A DNA stretch of 64,000 nt from Exiguobacterium sibiricum 7-3. Lineage in GTDB: Bacteria; Bacillota; Bacilli; Exiguobacteriales; Exiguobacteriaceae. Each line of letters opens with the position of its first letter. Position 1 is the first letter of the stretch. The stretch lies in contig NZ_KK211190.1 of the NCBI RefSeq assembly GCF_000620865.1, positions 1,377,971 through 1,441,970 of the forward strand. Reading direction: 5' to 3'. Below, piece after piece: positions 44,199 through 52,561 of this stretch. The notes below the pieces were generated by a model, which did no database searches, was not told the DNA's origin, and saw only the letters and a list, made by a program, of their open reading frames with translations. The position numbers and the translations under genes were made by a program.

Positions 44199-44900
44199 AT
44201 GGTCTATTGTATCGGTATGTTTGTGCTCGGTGTCGTTGCTCTGACGGCGCGGGGACTATATTTTGACATCTTCCGCTTAACGGAGTGGGGGAATGTCTTC
44301 GTTTTTCTCCCGGCAGCGCTGTTGCTTTTTTGGGTGGAACGGTGGCAACAAAAACAAGATGCGGCATTCAACGGAAGCGGAACCGGTTACACGTCGCGTC
44401 TCAGTGACCGTCAATCTACAGGCATCAAACAGCTTTACCGAGCGGAGACGATCATCGGTTCCTACCGCCGGACGTTTAAGCAGGCCTGGCACCGCTGGTT
44501 CGTCGCTTTTCCGAAAGTGGAAAATTTTTTTCTGAATATCGATTTTGATTTTTCGCAGCGCGAACTCCGGTTCGAGGAAAAAGCGGGTAAACGGTGGTGG
44601 AGCAATCAGACCGAATGGACGATCGAAGAAGGCGGCGAAACCGTCGGGGACATCCAAACCGAAAATACGATTCGGCATGCCGTCGAATTTTCCGAAGTAT
44701 TACGGATGACGTACCGAGATGAGACGTATCACATCCGGTCACCTAGGTTATCCCGACGAATTGAAGTGAGACGCGACAAGACAACGATTGCGACAAGTCA
44801 CCGAAAACGGCACCTGCTGACGTTTGATGTCCCCGATCTTGAGACACGGTCGGTCCTGCTCGCTGGCATGATTTTGTTTCGACTCCATTTTCGCGAGTGA
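44199..44900 (+). CDS. membrane-anchored protein, tubby C-like second half (tentative)
   Basis: A 233-residue protein with two N-terminal membrane helices (CIGMFVLGVVALTARGLYF and VFVFLPAALLLFWVERW). The soluble C-terminal half of about 150 residues is beta-rich with repeated strand patterns (ELRFEEKAGKRWWSNQTEW, SEVLRMTYRDETYHIRSPRL). The latter resembles tubby C-terminal-like/LURP-type domains found in Firmicutes. Start ATG 44199 follows AAAGGAGCAGGGAA. Function unknown. The 218-base stretch to its left holds nothing that I can name. Confidence 0.6.
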   Translation: MVYCIGMFVLGVVALTARGLYFDIFRLTEWGNVFVFLPAALLLFWVERWQQKQDAAFNGSGTGYTSRLSDRQSTGIKQLYRAETIIGSYRRTFKQAWHRWFVAFPKVENFFLNIDFDFSQRELRFEEKAGKRWWSNQTEWTIEEGGETVGDIQTENTIRHAVEFSEVLRMTYRDETYHIRSPRLSRRIEVRRDKTTIATSHRKRHLLTFDVPDLETRSVLLAGMILFRLHFRE

Positions 44901-44993
44901 AGCCGGATAATTTTACATGGCTTGGTACAGACAGGGAAATCAGCTATCCTAGACAGGTAAGCAAAATTAAAAGCAGAAAGCAGGCGATTTTTG

Positions 44994-45362
44994 ATGAGCA
45001 ATCCACTGAGCCAACTCGCATGGACCTTTGTCTCTGAGTGTGACATCCCACATGACGTGCAAGGATTATTGATTCAAGGCGAAGAAGCGTTATCCGCCTA
45101 TAAGACGATCCGGGACGTAGCGATTTTTACGACACACCGGTTGATCATTCGGGACGCGCAAGGATTGACGGGGAAAAAGGTCGAAGTTTATTCGATTCCT
45201 TACAAATCAATCAATATGTATTCGACGGAAAACGCCGGCGGGATGTTTGACATCAACTCGGAAGTCCAACTGTTCACGCGGTCCGGAACGATCAAAATCA
45301 ATCTCAACAAAAAGGTCGATGTCCGTAAAATTGACTTGCTGATTGCGAACGCGATTCTTTAA
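44994..45362 (+). CDS. bacterial PH-domain protein (bPH_1)
   Basis: A 122-residue single PH-like domain: LLIQGEEALSAYKTIRDVAI, FTTHRLIIRDAQGLTGKKVE and VYSIPYKSINMYSTENAG are the signature of the YvbH-type family. Such proteins form ring assemblies and their role is unclear. ATG 44994 is taken; a TTG just upstream is also possible. A short truncated secreted-type frame follows. Confidence 0.85.
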   Translation: MSNPLSQLAWTFVSECDIPHDVQGLLIQGEEALSAYKTIRDVAIFTTHRLIIRDAQGLTGKKVEVYSIPYKSINMYSTENAGGMFDINSEVQLFTRSGTIKINLNKKVDVRKIDLLIANAIL

Positions 45363-45379
45363 AAAGGGGAGACTGGACG

Positions 45380-45463
45380 ATGAAACGAGGAATTCAAAAA
45401 ACGGCGGTGCTGGTTGTCTTGACGTTACTTGCAAGCCTCTGCCGAGCGAAACGAGTCCGTTAA
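45380..45463 (+). pseudogene. remnant of a secreted-protein gene (27 codons)
   Basis: AAGGGGAGACTGGACG precedes ATG 45380. The short frame MKRGIQKTAVLVVLTLLASL plus CRAKRVR is a signal peptide followed by an abrupt end. It is either a truncated gene of which only the leader is left, or a peptide. Confidence 0.4.
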
Positions 45464-45573
45464 TTTTATTTCAATTCCCGTAATCTGTGTATAAAATAAT
45501 TTCATACAGGCACGGGCGATTGTAGTCCTTCCAAACCGTCAGCTGTCATAACAGGTAAAAAAAGAAAAATGTT

Positions 45574-45604
45574 CAAAAAAAACGGATCCTTCAAGGACCC
45601 GTTC
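45574..45604 (-). terminator. terminator of the 105-residue gene
   Basis: On the minus strand ACGGGTCC-TTGA-AGGATCCGT is followed by eight T. Confidence 0.85.
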
Positions 45605-45908
45605 CGCAACTGACGCTATACTGTTGTGCTGTTTTTTTGCTGTAACAGATCGTCGGGGTCATGCCGGTTTCACTGTCATAGTCGTACCACACGACATCAT
45701 ACATCCGGCCGTATTCCGGATCGAGCATTCGTTTATCGAGGATGGCGCTGTAACTTTGGTACGGATGACCCTGTTCATACAGATAATGCCGGATCGCACC
45801 GCTCTCGGTCTCATTCGAAAATACGACCGGAGACAGCAGGGGTAAGACGATTAACAAGGTGAGTACGGATCCACCAATCCACAGCCCGATTTTTTGCCAA
45901 CGCTTCAT
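45591..45908 (-). CDS. small membrane-anchored hypothetical protein
   Basis: A 105-residue protein with one N-terminal helix (IGLWIGGSVLTLLIVLPLL) and an extracellular tail with two Cys (TICYSKKTAQQYSVSCGTG) that could pair. The pattern AIRHYLYEQGH faintly recalls DUF3139 proteins. Function unknown. Its last codons overlap the terminator. Confidence 0.6.
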   Translation of the reverse strand: MKRWQKIGLWIGGSVLTLLIVLPLLSPVVFSNETESGAIRHYLYEQGHPYQSYSAILDKRMLDPEYGRMYDVVWYDYDSETGMTPTICYSKKTAQQYSVSCGTGP

Positions 45909-45955
45909 TTGAAAATCACTCCATTTAAGTTAAAATATTGAAGTTATATGTAAAA

Positions 45956-45990
45956 CAACGACCGACAGTCACTGGATTGTCGGTCGTTTT
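45956..45990. terminator. bidirectional hairpin
   Basis: ACGACCGACA pairs with TGTCGGTCGT and is flanked by A and T runs. It ends the minus-strand kinase-like gene. Confidence 0.8.
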
Positions 45991-45993
45991 GGT

Positions 45994-46623
45994 TTACCCT
46001 GTCTTTCGCATCGACTCAAACAAACGTCCCTTGTAGACGTCCGCGATCGTGTTCAGGAAGGATTCGGAAAAACGTTTCGGGAAGTATGGTTTCGCATAAA
46101 AATACTGATAGGCCCGTTTTAAGTCATCCCACTGCGTACACGGATCCGTCTGCCGGAACCGTGCGACATCAATGATTCGCGTGCCGGTCGGCGTCAACAA
46201 GATGTTTCGTAAGTGAATGTCGGATGGGTTCAAGCCGACCGAGCGGGCTTCTGCTAAAGCCTGATCGACGGTTTGGATGACATCGTCCGTAATGAGCGTG
46301 CCGCTGATCAAACATTCGAACAACGTCTGTCCTTCGATGTATTCGATGACGAGGTAGTCTGGACCATATTCATACTGTTTGGCGTACGTCGCAAACGAAT
46401 CCAATTGATCGTAAATCGATCCTTCGATTGCTGCAAGATGTCGGTGCGACGGGAAAAACTTTTTAATGACCCGGTCGGTTCCGGTGACTCGAAACACAAA
46501 AGCACTACGACCTGTCCCGATCCATTCCAGTTGGTCCGGATAGGACGTCACCGTAAATCCCTCCGGCGTCTCGGCCAGATGGATGGCAAAAGCCAGTTCG
46601 GAGTCTGTCTTCACACATGCCAC
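45994..46623 (-). CDS. protein kinase-like protein (YrzF-like)
   Basis: A 209-residue protein resembling Bacillus YrzF. LEWIGTGRSAFVFRVTGTDR with VIKKFF is the glycine loop and the ATP-binding Lys, YLVIEYIEGQTLFECL the hinge, NPSDIHLRNILL the catalytic loop and IIDVARFRQ the metal-binding segment (DVA in place of DFG). Small relative to Ser/Thr kinases, so substrate and activity are open. ATG 46623 is the only reasonable start. Confidence 0.75.
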   Translation of the reverse strand: MACVKTDSELAFAIHLAETPEGFTVTSYPDQLEWIGTGRSAFVFRVTGTDRVIKKFFPSHRHLAAIEGSIYDQLDSFATYAKQYEYGPDYLVIEYIEGQTLFECLISGTLITDDVIQTVDQALAEARSVGLNPSDIHLRNILLTPTGTRIIDVARFRQTDPCTQWDDLKRAYQYFYAKPYFPKRFSESFLNTIADVYKGRLFESMRKTG

Positions 46624-46758
46624 TTCCTTTCTCTTCTTTTATATTATACGACGTTTAAGCGGGGATGGTTTCATAAAACGACTCCTGTGTGAAAGTTTTG
46701 AACATTTTGTGATATGCTGAAAACGTACAGCCAATACTTAGCTCAAGGGGGCATTTTA

Positions 46759-48237
46759 ATGACTACTTTACAACAATGGCGTGACCATTTTGAGGCGCTT
46801 CGGGCATACGACGAAGCCGTCGCGTTACTTTACTGGGACATGCGGACATACATGCCGGAACAATCGGCCGACAACCGTTCGAAATCGATCGGATTCCTGT
46901 CGACGGAAAGTTTCCGCCGCCGGACGGGGACAGCGTATCAGACGTTGCTCGAAGCGATGGGCCAAGAGACGTTGACAGGCGTTGAAGCGGTCTCATACGC
47001 GAAAGCGAAACAAGCATACGACCGCGACTCGAAGATTCCGGAAGCGGAATACCAGACGTTCATCACCTTGATTTCAGAAGCGGAAAGTGTTTGGGAAAAG
47101 GCGAAGGATGCGGATGATTGGGACTTGTTTGCACCATACTTGGAAAAAATCGTCGCGATGGAACGGAAGTTCGTTGAGTACTGGGGGTATGACAACCATC
47201 CGTACGATGCGTTACTCCATGATTACGAGCCGGGCATGACGGTCGCGGAACTTGATCCGTTGTTTGCGGAACTCCGTCAAGCGATCATCACATTGTTAAA
47301 ACAGCTCGACGGAAAAACATTCCCGACACTCGACTGGTCAGCCGACCGCGAAACACAGATTCGATTGAATCACGAATGGTTACAGGACATCGGTTATGAC
47401 TTTACGGCCGGGCGACTCGATGAGACCGTTCATCCGTTCCAGACGACGATCAACCGGAAAGATGCCCGTGTCACGACGAAGTACGATGAAAATGATTACC
47501 GCAATTCCGTTTTCGGAACGATGCATGAAGCCGGACACGCGACGTATGAGCAAGGCATCGCTCCGGAGCTCGATACGCTCGGACTCGGTGAAGGAGCTTC
47601 GATGGGCATTCATGAATCGCAATCGTTGTTCTTTGAGAACTTCATCGGCCGCAACCAAGGCTTCCTGTCGGCCCGCTATGCCGGTCTACAACGAGCGATT
47701 CCTTCTTTGACGGATGTTCCGTTTGAGACGTTTTATGCTGCTGTCAACGAAGTCAAACCGTCGCTGATCCGGATCGAAGCGGACGAATTGACGTATGCAC
47801 TGCATATCATCATCCGTTACGAGCTCGAAAAACGCCTGATTACGGGCGAACTCGAAGTCAAAGACTTGCCTGCGGAATGGAACCGTCTTTATAAGGAATA
47901 CCTCGGAGTCGATGTTCCGACGAACGCAAAAGGTGTCCTGCAGGATGTCCACTGGTCCGGCGGATCGTTCGGTTATTTCCCAAGTTATGCGCTCGGACTC
48001 GTCTACAGTGCTCAGCTGAACGAAGCGTTGCGCCGTGACGTCGCGCATGTTGATCAACTGATTGCCGACGGGACACTGGCACCAATCAAAGAATGGCTGA
48101 ACGTCAACATCCATCAGCACGGAAAAGCGAAGACACCGGCGGAATTGATTCAAGCGGCGACCGGACAATCGATTTCCGTCCAACCGTTAATCGATTACCT
48201 GACTGCGAAATATACACGGGTCGTCGAAGCATTATGA
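46759..48237 (+). CDS. ypwA: metallocarboxypeptidase, M32 family (YpwA-like)
   Basis: A 492-residue zinc carboxypeptidase of the thermostable carboxypeptidase 1/M32 family. The HEXXH zinc motif is in FGTMHEAGHATYEQG and the family's GLGEGASMGIHESQS and DEVTYALHIIIRYELEK-like segment (DELTYALHIIIRYELEK) are present. It removes C-terminal residues from peptides in the cytoplasm. ATG 46759 has AAGGGGG upstream; the 15 extra codons are not supported. First gene of the operon that continues with GDPD. Confidence 0.93.
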   Translation: MTTLQQWRDHFEALRAYDEAVALLYWDMRTYMPEQSADNRSKSIGFLSTESFRRRTGTAYQTLLEAMGQETLTGVEAVSYAKAKQAYDRDSKIPEAEYQTFITLISEAESVWEKAKDADDWDLFAPYLEKIVAMERKFVEYWGYDNHPYDALLHDYEPGMTVAELDPLFAELRQAIITLLKQLDGKTFPTLDWSADRETQIRLNHEWLQDIGYDFTAGRLDETVHPFQTTINRKDARVTTKYDENDYRNSVFGTMHEAGHATYEQGIAPELDTLGLGEGASMGIHESQSLFFENFIGRNQGFLSARYAGLQRAIPSLTDVPFETFYAAVNEVKPSLIRIEADELTYALHIIIRYELEKRLITGELEVKDLPAEWNRLYKEYLGVDVPTNAKGVLQDVHWSGGSFGYFPSYALGLVYSAQLNEALRRDVAHVDQLIADGTLAPIKEWLNVNIHQHGKAKTPAELIQAATGQSISVQPLIDYLTAKYTRVVEAL

Positions 48238-48965
48238 TGAAGTGGTTCGCCCATCGCGGAGCGAGTGATCGGTTTCCGGAAAATACGCTCGAAGCGATTG
48301 AAGCGGCGATCCCGTATGTCGACGGCATTGAATTCGATGTTCATTTTTCGCGCGACGGTGTCGGGGTCATCATTCATGACGAGACGGTAAACCGGACGAC
48401 GGACGGAACGGGACGGGTCGTCGATTTGACACTCGCTGAACTGAAGCGTCTGAATGCCGGAGCGCGGTTCAAAGGGAACGGCGGACCGATGCAAACGACG
48501 ATTCCGACGCTAGACGAAGTCCTCGAATTACTTGCGCCGACCGATCTTTTACTCAATATCGAGCTGAAGACGGATACGATCCGGTATCCCGGCATCGAAG
48601 CGTACACGCTTGAACGGTGCCGGGCACACGGCATTGCCGGTGAACGACTGATTCTCAGCTCGTTTAATCACTATTCGGTCGCGACGGTCCGGGAACTTGA
48701 TCCGTCGATCGAAACCGCGATTCTCTATCCGTATCCGTTGTATCATCCGGAGCAGCAAGCCATCCTGCTCGGAGCCAAGGCGATCCATCCGGATTACCGC
48801 CGGGTGACAAGGGAAGATGTCGTCCTTGCTCATCAGGCCGGGATCGAGGTCCGGGTCTATACGCCGAAAACGGCTGCGGATGTCAGACGGATGATCGAGC
48901 TCGGAATCGACGCCGTCATCGTCAACGATCCACAAGCATTTCAGAAAAGTCTATCCATCCCATAA
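48234..48965 (+). CDS. glycerophosphodiester phosphodiesterase
   Basis: A 243-residue cytoplasmic GDPD (no signal peptide). FAHRGASDRFPENTLEAI and EFDVHFSRDGVGVIIHDETV contain the catalytic His pair and metal-binding Glu/Asp. It splits glycerophosphodiesters into glycerol-3-phosphate and an alcohol. The start ATG 48234 (or 48237) overlaps the ypwA stop by four bases, showing coupling. Confidence 0.92.
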   Translation: MMKWFAHRGASDRFPENTLEAIEAAIPYVDGIEFDVHFSRDGVGVIIHDETVNRTTDGTGRVVDLTLAELKRLNAGARFKGNGGPMQTTIPTLDEVLELLAPTDLLLNIELKTDTIRYPGIEAYTLERCRAHGIAGERLILSSFNHYSVATVRELDPSIETAILYPYPLYHPEQQAILLGAKAIHPDYRRVTREDVVLAHQAGIEVRVYTPKTAADVRRMIELGIDAVIVNDPQAFQKSLSIP

Positions 48966-48977
48966 GGAGGTAGCGTC

Positions 48978-49454
48978 ATGCGGAAGGAGCATCTGTTCAT
49001 CATTTTAGCGTCATTGGTCGCACTCGTCATCGGTCTGCAGATTGGTTTTGCCAGTCTGCCGGAACCAAAACCGAAACAGGTCGAGGAATCAGTGACACGA
49101 CCGGATGATTTTCAGGCAGGACTCCGCAACGCAAAAACCGAATTAAAGATGGTACAACGGTTTGCCCGTACCAGCACGCTCGAGCACAATCGTTCGAACC
49201 AGACCTGGATTTATTCCAGTCCGACACCGACACGTATTGCCGTCGATTGGTATTACGTCGCAAGTTATCCCGAAAAAAATGTTCAGATGACCCGAAATGA
49301 CGTGTCCCGGATTTTAACGTATGACCGGTATCTCGTCGTCATCCGCCCGATTTATGGTGTGATCGAAGACAGTGAACTGGAACAATTTGCACTTCGCTTT
49401 TCGAGCTATTTCATGACGGTGCAACAACAAAAGGAGGAAAACGATGTCAGGTAA
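48978..49454 (+). CDS. membrane-anchored hypothetical protein
   Basis: A 158-residue protein with one N-terminal helix (LFIILASLVALVIGLQIGF) and an extracellular alpha/beta domain of about 120 residues without a recognised motif. ATG 48978 follows AAGGAGGTAGCGTC. It overlaps the guanylate kinase-like gene by 11 bases. Confidence 0.7.
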   Translation: MRKEHLFIILASLVALVIGLQIGFASLPEPKPKQVEESVTRPDDFQAGLRNAKTELKMVQRFARTSTLEHNRSNQTWIYSSPTPTRIAVDWYYVASYPEKNVQMTRNDVSRILTYDRYLVVIRPIYGVIEDSELEQFALRFSSYFMTVQQQKEENDVR

Positions 49455-50013
49455 AATCATTCTGTTGATTGGTGGATCGGGCAGCGGGAAATCTTCCTTG
49501 ATCAAACGATTACGCCAGGAATATGAACGGGTCCGCTTTATTCCGTCCGTTACGACACGACCGAAACGTCCGACGGAACACGACGGGGAAAGTTATCATT
49601 TCGTTGACGTCAAAACGTTCCAACAACTGATTCAGGAGAACGGATTCATTGAATATGCCCATGTCCACCGGGCCTGGTACGGGACACCGCGCCAGGCGTA
49701 TGAAGAAATTCTTGCGACCGATGGAATTGTCATCAAAGATATTGATCCGAAAGGGGCGGCAGCGTTTAAAACGTTGTTTGCCGATCACGTCATCACGATT
49801 TTCGTATCCGTTCCGCCGGATTTGATGAAGGAACGGTTGCTGATGCGGGGCGATACGCCGGAGTTCGAGGCACGGCTCGTCGACTATGCCGATGCCTGGA
49901 AAGAGCGCGATCATTACGATTATATGGTTGAAAACATCGACTTTGAACAAGCCTATGCGGATCTGTTGAGCATCATTTCCGCCTATATTCCCGGACAACC
50001 ATCCGAATCGTAA
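49444..50013 (+). CDS. guanylate kinase-like protein
   Basis: A 189-residue P-loop kinase: IILLIGGSGSGKSSLIKRL, PSVTTRPKRPTEHDGESYHF (the GMP-binding S..T.R and Y) and NGFIEYAHVHRAWYGTP. This is the normal guanylate kinase arrangement, but the sequence is divergent (VDVKTFQQL, lacking the usual E-x-G-Y segment) and it sits in an operon with GDPD, so a main-copy gmk is likely elsewhere. Substrate may differ. ATG 49444 follows AAAGGAGG. Confidence 0.75.
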   Translation: MSGKIILLIGGSGSGKSSLIKRLRQEYERVRFIPSVTTRPKRPTEHDGESYHFVDVKTFQQLIQENGFIEYAHVHRAWYGTPRQAYEEILATDGIVIKDIDPKGAAAFKTLFADHVITIFVSVPPDLMKERLLMRGDTPEFEARLVDYADAWKERDHYDYMVENIDFEQAYADLLSIISAYIPGQPSES

Positions 50014-50042
50014 CAGCAGGGATTGTTCCCTGCTGTTTTTAG
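50013..50042 (+). terminator. terminator of the ypwA operon
   Basis: CAGCAGGGA-TTG-TTCCCTGCTG followed by TTTTT. Confidence 0.85.
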
Positions 50043-50068
50043 TATCGTAAAGGAGAGGAGGGACGTGG

Positions 50069-50986
50069 ATGGATGTCTGGTTACAGCTCTTGCAAGCGGA
50101 ACCGGAGCTCCGGCCCTTGACCGACTGGAGCCGTCTTGCGACACGCTATACCGATTCACCGAAATACACGGCGTGTGACGAAAGCGGATTATCAATCATT
50201 CATACCGCTCCGCTGGGGTTATTTGCGCGGAAAAAGCGGGAGTTTGAGCTCTTGCGACAACTGTATCAAGACGGACTGCCGGTCCCGGAACCGCTCAATT
50301 TGAACCGGATTCCGCCAGCAGACGTCTGTTACAGCCGTTATCGTTTCCTGACCGGTTCGACGATTCGAAACCGTTTACCGCTCGGTCGAGACATCGAGTA
50401 CAGACTCGGTCGGGAGACGGGACGGGTGTTAAACCGGATTCATCGTTATGAAGTGCCGCCGAGAACAACGTGGGCGCACCGGTGTCGCGTAAAACACAAC
50501 CGGTACGTCGCACTGTACCAACAGGAAGCGATACCGTTGGCCGGCGATCAGGCCATCTTGTCCTTTATCGAACGAAACATCGGATGGATCGCGGACCGGC
50601 CGAACCGTTGGCAACACGATGATATTCATCTCGCCAATCTGATTACGGACGGGGAGCACCTCATCGGAATGATTGATTTTTCAAATCATGATATCGGTGA
50701 TCCGTGGCATGATTTCGTCAAAATGGGATTGTTTCAGGTTGAAGAGAGCATTCCGTTTGCCGTCGGTCAAGTCGACGGCTATTTTGAAGGAGATGTCCCG
50801 GAGCAGTTTTGGGACGTGTACAGCGTCTATCTGGCGATGAGCTGTTTTTCTTCGATCGTCTGGACGAACCGTCATGCACCGGAAGAAGCCGACCAAATGC
50901 GGTGTCGGCTGGAACGCGTGATATCCGCCCATCAACGATTTGAGCGTGCAGTACCGGATTGGTATGAAACGTTCGACCGTTCTTGA
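50069..50986 (+). CDS. aminoglycoside/choline-type phosphotransferase
   Basis: A 305-residue kinase of the APH/choline kinase fold. WQHDDIHLANLIT is the catalytic loop and GMIDFSNHDIGDPWHDFVKM the metal-binding segment. It transfers phosphate from ATP to a small alcohol or an antibiotic; there is no resistance context, so a metabolic or cell-wall substrate is as likely. ATG 50069 follows GGAGGG six bases away. Confidence 0.8.
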   Translation: MDVWLQLLQAEPELRPLTDWSRLATRYTDSPKYTACDESGLSIIHTAPLGLFARKKREFELLRQLYQDGLPVPEPLNLNRIPPADVCYSRYRFLTGSTIRNRLPLGRDIEYRLGRETGRVLNRIHRYEVPPRTTWAHRCRVKHNRYVALYQQEAIPLAGDQAILSFIERNIGWIADRPNRWQHDDIHLANLITDGEHLIGMIDFSNHDIGDPWHDFVKMGLFQVEESIPFAVGQVDGYFEGDVPEQFWDVYSVYLAMSCFSSIVWTNRHAPEEADQMRCRLERVISAHQRFERAVPDWYETFDRS

Positions 50987-51018
50987 GCGTCGGGATCGAC
51001 CTTTAGTAGCCGTACCAC

Positions 51019-51071
51019 ATCAAAAGCCGTGTCCCTGACCGAACAAATCGGCTAAGGACACGGCTTTTTTG
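51019..51071. terminator. bidirectional terminator
   Basis: AAAAGCCGTGTCC pairs with GGACACGGCTTTT around an inner helix, serving both the phosphotransferase and the GNAT-TPR gene. Confidence 0.85.
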
Positions 51072-51073
51072 GT

Positions 51074-51985
51074 TCATTCACCATTCCACGTCTCATCGAC
51101 GCGGGACGCATAAAAACGCAGGGCGTTGGCATAAGCGCGGATTTCAGGATTCTCCGTCGTCTCGACAAGCGTGTTGACCAATCGTTCCAACGCTTCGGAT
51201 GACCGGTCGAGATTATGTAACGTCAATGCTAAAAAAGTCTGTAAGGCAGCGTGTTGCGGAAAGCGGGCGAGTCCCTCCGATAGAGTTTGATACGCATCCT
51301 CGTATCGCCCGAGGGCACGGTACGTACTGCCGAGCCCGACATAGGCTTCCTGCAAGTCGGGAGCGGTCAGACCGCGTGCGATAGCGGTAACGTAATAAGG
51401 GACAGCAGCAGCTTCTTCCCCCAGGTTGTCGTGACACCATGCCATCTGGTAATGAATCAACGGATCGTCCGTTGCCTGCTGCAGATAAGAAGCGACCAAG
51501 GCCTTCGCCGCATGATACTGTTTCGCTTGACGGAGACGCGAGACGGCAGCAAGGTCGAAATTCACCTCAGGAGATACTTTGTCTGATAGATGATAGACGA
51601 AGGTCAGGGGATGAAGCGACTGTTCATCCGGTAAGATGCTATAGCGAAACTGCAGACCGAGCCGAGAGGCGACAGCCAGGGCCGGTTCGTTATCCGGATT
51701 GATTGAAGCTTCAATCTGTTGAAAATCAAGTCTCTTGAAGGCAAGCACCAGCACAGCAGGAAGTGCTTCCGCGGCATAGCCCCGTCGTAAAAACAGCGGA
51801 TTGATCTGGCAATGGATGTGTGCCGTCCGGACGTCCGGGCGATGAAGGGCTGAGACTATAATCGTTCCGAGCAGTGTTTCGTCGTCTGAACGAAACAACT
51901 CAAATCTATATTCGTCTTGCCTGGATGGATTAACGGCGCCTTGAATCCGTAACCGCGTGGTCTCAAGCGTCATGGAAGCTGTCAT
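51074..51985 (-). CDS. GNAT acetyltransferase fused to tetratricopeptide repeats
   Basis: A 303-residue two-domain protein. Residues 1-160 form a GNAT domain of the RimJ type (TRLRIQGAV, LFLRRGYAAEALPAVLVLAF for acetyl-CoA binding, ASINPDNEPALAVASRLGLQ). Residues 180-295 are tetratricopeptide repeats (DPLIHYQMAWCHDNLGEEAA, LQEAYVGLGSTYRALGRYED) like the stand-alone TPR_5 protein. The repeat domain may bring a protein substrate to the acetyltransferase. ATG 51985 or 51973 may start it. Confidence 0.8.
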   Translation of the reverse strand: MTASMTLETTRLRIQGAVNPSRQDEYRFELFRSDDETLLGTIIVSALHRPDVRTAHIHCQINPLFLRRGYAAEALPAVLVLAFKRLDFQQIEASINPDNEPALAVASRLGLQFRYSILPDEQSLHPLTFVYHLSDKVSPEVNFDLAAVSRLRQAKQYHAAKALVASYLQQATDDPLIHYQMAWCHDNLGEEAAAVPYYVTAIARGLTAPDLQEAYVGLGSTYRALGRYEDAYQTLSEGLARFPQHAALQTFLALTLHNLDRSSEALERLVNTLVETTENPEIRAYANALRFYASRVDETWNGE

Positions 51986-52017
51986 CTGAAATCACTCCTC
52001 GCATTTGGAATCGATAC

Positions 52018-52047
52018 AAAAACCCTTCAACCAATTGGGCTGAAGGG
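52018..52047 (-). terminator. terminator of the marR gene
   Basis: On the minus strand CCCTTCA-loop-TGAAGGG is followed by TTTTT. Confidence 0.8.
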
Positions 52048-52054
52048 AACGAGA

Positions 52055-52498
52055 TTAATTTTGTTGTTCGAGTTTCGTCAAGAGTGTCCGGAACGTATCC
52101 AGTTCGGCATCCGAAAAGTCAGCGAAGACGTCAGACAGGTATTCCATCTTCATCGCTTCGAGCTTCCCGTATAATTCGATGCCTTCTTCCGTTGCCCGGA
52201 GTTCAACGACACGACGATCGAGTTCGCTCCGCTCGCGTGAAATCAAGCCTTTTTTCGTCAACTCATCGGCCAGTGCCGTAATCATACTCGCTGAAAACTG
52301 AAATTCGTTGGATAAAGCCGATGCGATTTGAGGACTGCTTGTGCAAAGCGACTTCAGGATAAAGAATTCGTTTCGTGTCAAGTAAGTCGTGAACATACTC
52401 CGCACATCTTTTTTGATAGCGCGGTAGTTCATGCGTAAGCCTTTTTCTGTATCGACGATCAACTGATCGCGATTTGCTACTTCTAATGTAGTTGCCAT
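52055..52498 (-). CDS. MarR-family transcriptional regulator
   Basis: A 147-residue MarR winged-helix protein. TRNEFFILKSLCTSSPQIAS, ALSNEFQFSASMITALADEL (recognition helix) and KKGLISRERSELDRRVVELRATEEG (wing) are intact. No ligand cysteine pattern is evident and no divergent target gene is present. ATG 52498 follows AAAGAG. Confidence 0.9.
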   Translation of the reverse strand: MATTLEVANRDQLIVDTEKGLRMNYRAIKKDVRSMFTTYLTRNEFFILKSLCTSSPQIASALSNEFQFSASMITALADELTKKGLISRERSELDRRVVELRATEEGIELYGKLEAMKMEYLSDVFADFSDAELDTFRTLLTKLEQQN

Positions 52499-52561
52499 AG
52501 TTTCACTCTTTCCATACCGTAGTTTCTTCTTCCGAGATTTAGTATAGTGAAAAATTTTAGT

